A stretch of DNA of 64,000 nt. It comes from an uncultured Massilia sp. (lineage in GTDB: Bacteria > Pseudomonadota > Gammaproteobacteria > Burkholderiales > Burkholderiaceae). Below the pieces are notes generated by a model, which worked only from the letters and a program-made list of their open reading frames with translations, ran no database searches and was not told where the DNA came from. Both the position numbers and the translations under genes were made by a program. Location: positions 22,692 through 86,691 of the forward strand of contig CAMLMV010000028.1 of assembly GCA_946481275.1 (NCBI GenBank), written 5' to 3'. Below, piece after piece: positions 37,489 through 44,639 of the stretch (position 1 is the stretch's first letter; every line of letters begins with the position of its first letter).

Positions 37489-38313
37489 TTATGTGTTCCA
37501 GATCCGCGGCGGTGCGGCCGGCCGGTCCAGCAAATGCGGCCGCAGCGCGGCCCACGCGCCCGTCAACGCCGCGCGCGCCTGTTCGCCGTCGTCGCCGAGG
37601 AAGCGTGCCACGAACACGTGCTTCACCTGGCTGACGGCGAGGCCGGGGTCGATTGCGCGCACCGCATCCTGCAGGCCCGCGGGCACGGGTTTGCCGACCG
37701 CGACGAGCGTCGCGCACACGCTGTGGCCGTCCATGCCCAGCGGGCTCGCGAGCAGCGCCGGCGTGGCGCCGCCCTGCTCCCACCACACGGGCCGGCCGTC
37801 GATACGGATGCGCGTACGCTGCCCAACCTGGCCGCGCGTAAAACGTTCGCCGGAGGCGCGGCGGCCGAAGCACAGCACCTCGCTGCCGATGTACACGGCG
37901 CCCGGGGCCAGGTCGACGTCGTGCGCGAGCATCACGTCGGCGGCGTCGTAGACGATGGTTTCCTGCGGCAGCCATTCGATCGCGGCGCCGGGGCCGGCCG
38001 CCAGGCGCACGTCCTGGCGCGACGTGCGGCCGTTGGCGCGATACCACTTGGCCGCGCCCGGCGACGTGGCCAGCACGTGGCAGCCGGCCGGCACGTCGAG
38101 CGCGATGTCGAGGCTGTCGCCGCCGACGATGCCGCCGGGCGGATGCACGACGATCACGTGGCAGGTCTCCGGCCCTTCCGGATACAGCGCTTTCTGCACG
38201 CGCAGCGGCCCGCGGTGCTCGCGCCGGACGAGGCGCGTGCAGCCGCCGTCGCGCGCGAAGCCGAGGCGCAGGGTCGCGTGCCAGGAAGCGGAGGTCGGGT
38301 GGTCGAAGGGCAT
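37489..38313 (-). CDS. ureD: Urease accessory protein UreD
   Basis: 274 residues from the ATG at 38313. GPLRVQKALYPEG, VHPPGGIVGGDSL and TSPGAAKWYRANG are UreD signatures. It is the scaffold that binds apo-urease and UreF/UreG for nickel insertion. The start is uncertain: in-frame ATGs at 38337 and 38415 exist and none has a clear Shine-Dalgarno. It is first in the operon ureD-A-GNAT-B-C-E-F-G-J. A TATATT hexamer at 38438-38433 on the minus strand could be its -10. Confidence 0.93.
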   Translation of the reverse strand: MPFDHPTSASWHATLRLGFARDGGCTRLVRREHRGPLRVQKALYPEGPETCHVIVVHPPGGIVGGDSLDIALDVPAGCHVLATSPGAAKWYRANGRTSRQDVRLAAGPGAAIEWLPQETIVYDAADVMLAHDVDLAPGAVYIGSEVLCFGRRASGERFTRGQVGQRTRIRIDGRPVWWEQGGATPALLASPLGMDGHSVCATLVAVGKPVPAGLQDAVRAIDPGLAVSQVKHVFVARFLGDDGEQARAALTGAWAALRPHLLDRPAAPPRIWNT

Positions 38314-38415
38314 ACCCGATGAGTTAGCACGATGCATGCCACTCGCGGGACAGGGGAATGCGTGGACGCGGCGCACCAGCGCGGCACCGGCGGCACCGGA
38401 ACGGTGCAGGCGCAT

Positions 38416-38570
38416 GCCCAGATCAGGTGATCAATATAATTTCGGCAACGTCAAAGGTGAAGCCGACAGAGCGGGCCGCGCTTGGCGGCCAGGGAGGGAA
38501 ACCGGAGAGTGTCCGCGAGCCCGACCGGTGACGAACACCGGTCAAGCAGGCGAACCGGGACCGCGCAGGA
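38416..38570. other. Structured intergenic region upstream of ureD
   Basis: No coding frame is convincing here. It holds an 8-bp stem GACCGGTG / CACCGGTC with a 5-base loop (38523-38543), a GGCCG/CGGCC stem-loop, a TCGGC/GCCGA stem-loop, a GATCA-GG-TGATC dyad, and an AT island that contains TATAAT on the plus strand (38435-38440) and TATATT on the minus strand. It could be the ureD leader, a small RNA, or the end of the small membrane gene's transcript. No known riboswitch consensus was recognised. Confidence 0.4.
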
Positions 38571-38762
38571 TCAGCGGCGGCGGCGCAGCGGGCGGGCGAT
38601 GCGGACCGGGCGCAGCGCGCGCTCGCGGTCGGCGGCGCGCTTGTAGGCGGCCAGTTCGAACGTCAGCGCGAGGGCGATGCCGGCCGGGACGGCGGCGGCG
38701 AAGCCGAGGGCGAGCAAGGCGACGGTTGACAACAGAATAACGATAGTACTTGGGCGCGGCAT
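38571..38762 (-). CDS. Small membrane protein
   Basis: 63 residues. The ATG at 38762 has AGGTGG six bases upstream, which decides the start. Two hydrophobic segments (about residues 6-24 and 26-40, with AAVPAGIALALTFEL) are followed by a strongly basic tail ending in four arginines. This is typical of small inner-membrane proteins. No family recognised; it stands alone between the SulP gene and the urease operon. Confidence 0.6.
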   Translation of the reverse strand: MPRPSTIVILLSTVALLALGFAAAVPAGIALALTFELAAYKRAADRERALRPVRIARPLRRRR

Positions 38763-38823
38763 GATATCCACCTTTACTTTAAAACCGTGGTTCCATCCTG
38801 CCACAGCTGGGATTTGCTTGCAA

Positions 38824-40494
38824 TCACGTACCGTGCCGTGCGAGGGCATCCCAGGCGTTTGCTGTACTTAAAAAGAGACGTCCGCTGAGCTCACTCAACA
38901 AAGTCGACGCGCGCAGGCGGTCCAGCACCGGTCCCTTGACCTCGGCCAGGTGCAGGCGGATGTCGCGCCGCGCCAGGGCGCGATTCAATTCCAGCAACCC
39001 GAACAGCGCCGAACTGTCGATCGCGTTCACGGCCGACAGCACGAGCACGAGGTGGCGCGCCTCGCGGTGCGCGGCCAGCTCTTCCTCGATGCGCTCGCCG
39101 ACCGCTTCGATATTCCCGAAGAACAGGCCCGCGTCCACGCGCAGCAGCAGCACGTTCGGGTCCGTCTCGGCCGAGTAACGGTCGATGTTGCGGAAGTGCT
39201 CGGTGTGCGGAATCCGGCCCAGTACCGCGATGTGGGGACGGCTCTCGCGCCAGATCATCGTCCCCAGCGACAGCAGCAGGCCCAGCACGACCCCCGCCTC
39301 CACCCCGAGCAGCAGGACGCCGCCGCTTGTGGCCAGCAGCGCGAGCGCGTCCGCGCGGTCGTAATCCCATGCGGTACGCAACGTCGACCAGTCCAGCAGG
39401 CCGAGCACGGCGACTATGATCGTGGCGGCCAGCACGGGCAGCGGCAGCAGCGCGAGCCAGCCGGTGGGCAGTACGAGCGCGCCGGCCAGCAGCGCCGCCG
39501 AGATCACGCCGGCCAGTTGGGTGCGGGCGCCGGCCGCGAAATTCACGGCGGAGCGCGACAGGCTCCCGGTCACGGGAAAGCCGCCGGACAGCGCGCTGCC
39601 GACGTTCGCCAGGCCCAGGCCCACGAGCTCGCGGTTCGTGTGCAGCTTTTCCATGCGTTTGAGGGCCAGCGTCTGCGCGCCCGACATCGCAATCAGGAAG
39701 CTCATGAAGCCGATCAGCAGCGACGGCTTGAGCAGCGCTTGCCAATGCGCCGGGGACGTCGCCACCGTGACGCCCGGCAGGCCGGCCGGCACGGCGCCGA
39801 TCACCTGCACGCCCATGCGGTCGAGGTGCAGCCCGGCCACGAGCGCGATGCCGCCCAGGACGAGCACCATGGGCGCGAGGCGCGCGGCGACGTCGGCCGC
39901 GCCGCATGGCATGCCGAGCCGGCGCAGCAAGGGCGACAACCAGCGCCGCGCGAACAGCAGCAGCGCGACACTGCCCACGCCCAGCACGGCGCTGGGGACG
40001 TGCACGTGCGGCAGCGACCCGCCCAGCAAGGTGCGCAACTGTCCCAGCGCGATGACGACGGCGGAACCCAGCGTAAAACCGCTCATCACGGGGCGCGAAA
40101 AGAAGTTGGCGAGGTAGCCCACGCGCAGCAGGCCGCACGCGAGCAGCACGACGCCCGACACCAGCGCCAGCTGCGCAGCGAGCATGCCGTACAGCGCGCT
40201 GCCGGGCGCTGCGAGCGGTGCGAGCGCGGACGCCGTCATCAGCGAGATGATCGCCATCGGCCCGACGGATTGCGAGGAACTCGTGCCGAACACGGCGTAC
40301 AGCAGCGGCGGCACGATGCTGGCGTACAGGCCCGCGACGGGCGGCAGGCCGGCGACGAGCGCGTACGCCATGCCCTGCGGGATCATCATCATGGCCACGA
40401 CGATGCCGGCGCCCACGTCGCCGGCGAGATCGTCGCGCCGGTACGACCGCAGCCAGCCGAGCAGGCGCGGGTTCGTCGATACCGTCGCGCTCAC
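38824..40494 (-). CDS. SulP-family anion transporter with STAS domain
   Basis: 556 residues. The N-terminal DLAGDVGAGIVVAMMMIPQGMAYA is the SulP signature, and about 12 helices follow. The C-terminal STAS domain (about residues 440-545) includes LLLRVDAGLFFGNI and VLSAVNAIDSSALFGL. It transports sulfate, bicarbonate or dicarboxylates. The start is a GTG that overlaps the stop of the upstream cyclase gene (GTGA), a tight coupling to c-di-GMP synthesis. No sulfate-assimilation genes are near. Confidence 0.93.
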   Translation of the reverse strand: MSATVSTNPRLLGWLRSYRRDDLAGDVGAGIVVAMMMIPQGMAYALVAGLPPVAGLYASIVPPLLYAVFGTSSSQSVGPMAIISLMTASALAPLAAPGSALYGMLAAQLALVSGVVLLACGLLRVGYLANFFSRPVMSGFTLGSAVVIALGQLRTLLGGSLPHVHVPSAVLGVGSVALLLFARRWLSPLLRRLGMPCGAADVAARLAPMVLVLGGIALVAGLHLDRMGVQVIGAVPAGLPGVTVATSPAHWQALLKPSLLIGFMSFLIAMSGAQTLALKRMEKLHTNRELVGLGLANVGSALSGGFPVTGSLSRSAVNFAAGARTQLAGVISAALLAGALVLPTGWLALLPLPVLAATIIVAVLGLLDWSTLRTAWDYDRADALALLATSGGVLLLGVEAGVVLGLLLSLGTMIWRESRPHIAVLGRIPHTEHFRNIDRYSAETDPNVLLLRVDAGLFFGNIEAVGERIEEELAAHREARHLVLVLSAVNAIDSSALFGLLELNRALARRDIRLHLAEVKGPVLDRLRASTLLSELSGRLFLSTANAWDALARHGT

Positions 40495-41927
40495 TGCATC
40501 GCCAGTTCGACGCAGTTGCGGCCCGCCCGCTTGGCGCGCGCGAGGGCGGCGTCGGTGCGCTGCGTCAGCGAGTCGCCGCTCTCCTGCTCGCCCAGCTGGG
40601 CCACGCCCAGGCTCACCGTCACGTGGTCGCAGCCGGGGATCTCGGCCTGCTCGATCGCCACGCGCACCTTTTCCGCCATCCGGAGGCCGTCGACGGCACT
40701 CGTGTGCGGCGCGATGATGTGGAATTCCTCGCCGCCCGAGCGCACGAGGATGTCGCTGGCGCGCAGCACGGCGCGCGCCGTGTCGGCCACCGCGCGCAGC
40801 GCCACGTCGCCGACCGGATAGCCGTACGTGTCGTTGACGGCCTTGAACCGGTCGATGTCGAACGACAGCAGTGCGAGCGGCACGCGGTAGCGGCGCGCGC
40901 GCTTGATCTCCTTTTCCAGCAATTCCTCGCCATGGCGGCGGTTCGCCACGCCGGTCAGCGCGTCCGTCGTCGAGATGTACGTGAGGCGCGCCATCAGGTG
41001 CTCGTTTTCCTGGCCGATGGCGACGAGGCGCAGGCCGAATGCGGCGAGGTGCGTCACGTCCTGCAACGTCGCCCACTCGTCCGGCGTGAGTGCGCGTGCG
41101 GCGCCGAACAGCAGCGACAGCGCGCCGCGCGGCGTGCCGGGACCGTCGGCGGGAATCGGCAGGCCCAGCGCCATCGCGACGCCGTGCGCGCGCAGCCCTT
41201 CCGCCAGCGCAGGTTCGCCCGATTGTTCCGGCACCTCGATCAGCGCAGCCGCGCCGCCCGCCGCGGCCAGCAGGCCGGGGAACGCGTGGCGCAGCGGCGC
41301 CTGCAGCAGCCGGTCCGTGCGCTGCAAAAGTGCGCCGAGCAGCAGTCCTTCCGGCCCCTGCTGCGCTTCCAGCTGCAGGTCGTTGCCGTCCTTGAGCAGG
41401 AAGACGCCCGCATGCAGCACGCCGGGCCAGGCGCACAGCGCGGCGCACAGGGCTTCCGACAGGGTGTGCGCATCCTCCGCCTCGTCCAGCGCGGCCTGCA
41501 CGCGGGCGCGCAGGTCCAGCAGGGTGCGCAGGCCGGCCGAGTCGGTCGACGGGGCCTCCGGCTGCGCGAGGCGCTGGCTCACGGCCGCACGCAACGCGGC
41601 CGCGTCGAGCGGCGTGACCACATAGTGCACGGGGCCGTGCGCCATCAGCGCGGGGAGCCAGGCGGCGCCGGCGAAGGGACACAGCAGCAGCACGGGAGCG
41701 CCGGCGCGGCGGGCGACGAGGTCGCCGAGCGCATCGAGGTCGATGCTCGGTTCGAAGCGGTCGAGGTCGATCACGAGCAGGTCCGGCTGCTCGCGCGCCA
41801 GCAGGCTCGCGGCCACGTCGGCGCTGTCGGCCAGGTGCAGGCGCGCGAACAGGGAGGCGCAGGCGTCCCCGAATTCGGCACGCCGCTGCGCCATCGGACT
41901 CAGGTAAATCGCGGTCTGCTCTAGCAT
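40491..41927 (-). CDS. Receiver-like/GAF/GGDEF diguanylate cyclase
   Basis: 478 residues, soluble. A receiver-like N-terminal domain (about 1-120; PDLLVIDLDRF, APVLLLCPF, HYVVTPLD) is followed by a GAF-like domain (about 140-310) and a GGDEF domain (about 320-475). LSFDIDRFKAVND and SGGEEF are intact, and RASD five residues before the motif gives a product-inhibition site. It should synthesise c-di-GMP. AGAGGTG precedes the ATG. It is co-translated with the SulP transporter by a GTGA overlap. Confidence 0.92.
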   Translation of the reverse strand: MLEQTAIYLSPMAQRRAEFGDACASLFARLHLADSADVAASLLAREQPDLLVIDLDRFEPSIDLDALGDLVARRAGAPVLLLCPFAGAAWLPALMAHGPVHYVVTPLDAAALRAAVSQRLAQPEAPSTDSAGLRTLLDLRARVQAALDEAEDAHTLSEALCAALCAWPGVLHAGVFLLKDGNDLQLEAQQGPEGLLLGALLQRTDRLLQAPLRHAFPGLLAAAGGAAALIEVPEQSGEPALAEGLRAHGVAMALGLPIPADGPGTPRGALSLLFGAARALTPDEWATLQDVTHLAAFGLRLVAIGQENEHLMARLTYISTTDALTGVANRRHGEELLEKEIKRARRYRVPLALLSFDIDRFKAVNDTYGYPVGDVALRAVADTARAVLRASDILVRSGGEEFHIIAPHTSAVDGLRMAEKVRVAIEQAEIPGCDHVTVSLGVAQLGEQESGDSLTQRTDAALARAKRAGRNCVELAMQ

Positions 41928-41946
41928 GAATCACCTCTGGAATACT

Positions 41947-41961
41947 TTGTTACGCTAACAA
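41947..41961. promoter_or_regulatory. Palindrome in the divergent cyclase/SDR promoter region
   Basis: TTGTTA-CGC-TAACAA is a perfect 6-bp inverted repeat with a 3-base centre, 20 bases upstream of the cyclase ATG and 114 bases upstream of the SDR gene. Its size fits a dimeric repressor or activator site; the binding protein is unknown. Confidence 0.4.
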
Positions 41962-42074
41962 GTTTGCCACAAAGCACCTGTAACGCCTAGCAAATGCTCG
42001 CAATGTGTGGAAGCGCACCGTCAGCGCCGCCCGCGCCCGGGAATACTGGCGGAATCATGCACAAGGAGAGCACC

Positions 42075-43046
42075 ATGGCAATACAGGACGACGCAGCGAA
42101 CAAGCAGAAGGCCATCCAGAACCGCCAGGACCAGGCTGACGCCAGCATGCAGAAAGGTGACCAGGGCAGCGGGGGCGCCGCACAGACGGGCATCCAGCAG
42201 CCGAGCGGCGACTTTCCCGCCCAGCACCTGGCCAAGCCGGGCATCGAAGCCCAGATGGAGCTGAAACCGAAATTCATGGCCGAGCACTACAAGGGCAGCG
42301 GCAAGCTGGCGGGCCAGGTCGCCATCGTGACCGGCGGCGATTCCGGCATCGGCCGCGCCGTCGCGATCCTGTTCGCGCGCGAAGGCGCCGACGTCGCGAT
42401 CCTGTACCTGAACGAACACGAGGACGCGGCCGAGACGCAGCGCCTGATCGAGGCCGAGGGCACGAAATGCGTGACCGTCGCCGGCGACGTCAAGGACATG
42501 GAATTCTGCCAGCAGGCCGTCGACCAGATCGTCGCCAAGTGGGGCCGCCTGGACGTCCTCGTCAACAATGCCGCGTTCCAGGAACACGCCGAGTCGCTGC
42601 TCGACCTGACGGAAGACCGCTTCGACGAGACCATGCGCACGAACATCTACGGCTACTTCCACATGGCGAAGGCCTGCCTGCCCTACATGAAGCGCGGCGC
42701 CGCGATCATCAACACGGGTTCCGTGACGGGACTGAAGGGCTCGAAGAAACTCCTCGACTATTCGACGACCAAGGGCGCCATCCACGCGTTCACGATGTCC
42801 CTCGCGGCGAACCTGCTGGACCAGGGCATCCGCGTGAACGCCGTCGCGCCGGGCCCCGTGTGGACGCCGCTGAACCCGGCCGACCAGTCGCCGGAAGACA
42901 TCACCAAGTTCGGCCAGAGCACGACGTTCGGCCGTCCCGCGCAGCCGGAAGAGCTGTCGCCGGCGTACGTCTATCTCGCATCGAACGTGTGTTCCGGCTA
43001 CGTCACCGGCGTCGTGTTGCCGATCACGGGGTCGGTCGGCGAATAA
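42075..43046 (+). CDS. Short-chain dehydrogenase/reductase, YghA-like
   Basis: 323 residues. An N-terminal Gln/Asp-rich extension of about 75 residues is typical of the general-stress YghA/YhdF group. The Rossmann motif GGDSGIGRAVA, the NNAA motif (VLVNNAAFQE) and the catalytic YSTTK follow, and it ends with VTGVVLPITGS. It is an NAD(P)-dependent oxidoreductase of unknown natural substrate. The ATG at 42075 has AAGGAG upstream. The ku gene follows after 21 bases. Confidence 0.92.
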   Translation: MAIQDDAANKQKAIQNRQDQADASMQKGDQGSGGAAQTGIQQPSGDFPAQHLAKPGIEAQMELKPKFMAEHYKGSGKLAGQVAIVTGGDSGIGRAVAILFAREGADVAILYLNEHEDAAETQRLIEAEGTKCVTVAGDVKDMEFCQQAVDQIVAKWGRLDVLVNNAAFQEHAESLLDLTEDRFDETMRTNIYGYFHMAKACLPYMKRGAAIINTGSVTGLKGSKKLLDYSTTKGAIHAFTMSLAANLLDQGIRVNAVAPGPVWTPLNPADQSPEDITKFGQSTTFGRPAQPEELSPAYVYLASNVCSGYVTGVVLPITGSVGE

Positions 43047-43067
43047 TTCTCATCCAGGGAGCTCAAA

Positions 43068-44159
43068 ATGGCACGCAGCATGTGGAAGGGTGCGATCAGC
43101 TTCGGGCTGGTGCACATCCCGGTCGAGATGTATCCGGCGGCGAGCGACCAGGGGCTCGACCTGTCGATGCTCGACCGGCGCGACTTCGCGCCGATCGGCT
43201 TCAAGCGCTACAACAAGGCGACCGGCAAGGAAGTGTCCTGGGACGACATCGTCAAGGGGTATGAATACAGCGACGGCGAATACGTCGTGCTGTCCGACGA
43301 AGACCTGCGCCGCGCCAACCCGGAAGCGACGCAGACGATCGACATCATCGCGTTCGTGAACGCCGAGCAGGTCCCGCTGATCTATTACGAACAGCCCTAC
43401 TACCTTGCGCCCGGCAAGGGCGGCGACAAGGTCTACGCGCTGCTGCGCGAGACCCTGCGCGACGTCGGCAAGATCGGCATCGCCAACGTCGTCATCCGCG
43501 TCAAGCAGCACCTGGCCGCCCTCGTCTGCGTGGGCGACACCATCGTGCTGAACACCTTGCGCTATCCGGACGAGATCCGTCCCACCGACGAGCTGAAGAT
43601 CCCGGCGGCGGACTCGAAGGCCGCGCAGGTCACGGAGAAGGAATTGCAGATGGCGAAGGCGCTCGTCGAAGGCATGAGCGAGAAGTGGAAGCCGCAGCAG
43701 TACCACGACACGTACCGCGAGGACGTCATGGCGCTGATCAAGAAGAAGATCGCCGCCAACCAGACCAAGACGCTCACCGAACCGGAGCCGGAGGAAGAGA
43801 AACCGGCCAAGTCGAACGTCATCGACCTCGTCTCGCTGCTGCAGGCCAGCCTGGGCAAGAAGCCCACCAAAGCCGCCGCCGCGGACGACGATGACGACGA
43901 CGAACCGCCGCCGCGCAAGTCGAGGAAACCGTCGAAGGCCGACGAGGACACGGACGAGACCCCGCCGCCACGCGCGCGCAAGGCGCCTGCGCATGCGGCC
44001 ACGCACGCGAGCGCAAAACGTACGACAGCGGGCACGACGGCAGCCAGGTCGACGGCGGCGAAGACAGCCACGAAGACCGCGGCCAAGAAAACCGCCGCCA
44101 AGGCCGCGGCGAAACCTGCAGCGAAAGCGGCGCCCGCGCGGCGCAGGAAGGCTGCCTGA
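43068..44159 (+). CDS. ku: Ku protein for non-homologous end joining
   Basis: 363 residues. The Ku core spans about residues 1-260 (MWKGAISFGLVHIPV at the start; GYEYSDGEYVVLSDEDLRR; HDTYREDVMALIKKK near 220). The last 90 or so residues form a Lys/Ala/Pro-rich basic tail of the kind that promotes DNA binding and threading. It binds double-strand ends and recruits LigD, whose gene is about 10 kb away at 53988-56588. It follows the SDR gene and ends one base before a small membrane-protein gene. Confidence 0.96.
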   Translation: MARSMWKGAISFGLVHIPVEMYPAASDQGLDLSMLDRRDFAPIGFKRYNKATGKEVSWDDIVKGYEYSDGEYVVLSDEDLRRANPEATQTIDIIAFVNAEQVPLIYYEQPYYLAPGKGGDKVYALLRETLRDVGKIGIANVVIRVKQHLAALVCVGDTIVLNTLRYPDEIRPTDELKIPAADSKAAQVTEKELQMAKALVEGMSEKWKPQQYHDTYREDVMALIKKKIAANQTKTLTEPEPEEEKPAKSNVIDLVSLLQASLGKKPTKAAAADDDDDDEPPPRKSRKPSKADEDTDETPPPRARKAPAHAATHASAKRTTAGTTAARSTAAKTATKTAAKKTAAKAAAKPAAKAAPARRRKAA

Positions 44160-44447
44160 GTGGATGTCGATACGCTGCTGGACCTGCTGCAATGGCCCGC
44201 GATGGCGGTCACCCTGGTGGCCGCCTTCCTCGTCGGCGCCCGTCACGCGAAGAAGCGCGTGATTGGGTTCTGGACCTTCATCCTCAGTAACGCGCTGTGG
44301 ATCGTGTGGGGCGTGCACGACGAAGCGTGGGCGCTGATCGCGCTGCAGGCCGGACTCGCGGCCATGAACGTGCGCGCCATCTTCCGCAACGAGCGGGGCG
44401 ATCCCATCCCGAACGACGGCGCCGCACCCGGACGGCGTTCGACGTAA
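44160..44447 (+). CDS. Small membrane protein downstream of ku
   Basis: 95 residues starting at a GTG directly after the ku stop. Hydrophobic helices lie at about residues 10-24, 33-50 and 55-70; the second reads FWTFILSNALWIVWG. The C-terminal part is polar and ends basic. It is probably co-transcribed with ku. It could be a membrane partner or an unrelated passenger; I recognise no named family. Confidence 0.65.
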   Translation: MDVDTLLDLLQWPAMAVTLVAAFLVGARHAKKRVIGFWTFILSNALWIVWGVHDEAWALIALQAGLAAMNVRAIFRNERGDPIPNDGAAPGRRST

Positions 44448-44543
44448 CAGCGCGGGTCCGCATCGCGGCACGATTTCCCATCAAGAAAATTTGTTTTCCA
44501 TTACACAGCGAATTCGCGATTTTTGTATTTACATTGCGTTGCT

Positions 44544-44598
44544 TGCGAAAGAAATATTTCGCATTTGCGGGTTTTGCGGGATTTTCGGGCTTTATACT
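44544..44598 (+). promoter_or_regulatory. AT-rich promoter/leader of the large repeat protein
   Basis: In a 190-base AT-rich gap, a 7-bp stem TGCGAAA / TTTCGCA with a 6-base loop (44544-44563) precedes TATACT (44593-44598), a good -10 hexamer 42 bases before the ATG. No good -35 is seen, which suggests that an activator may bind the dyad. Confidence 0.4.
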
Positions 44599-44639
44599 CA
44601 GCCTGCCACTCCCCGATTCCACTTGCAAAGGATGCCGAC

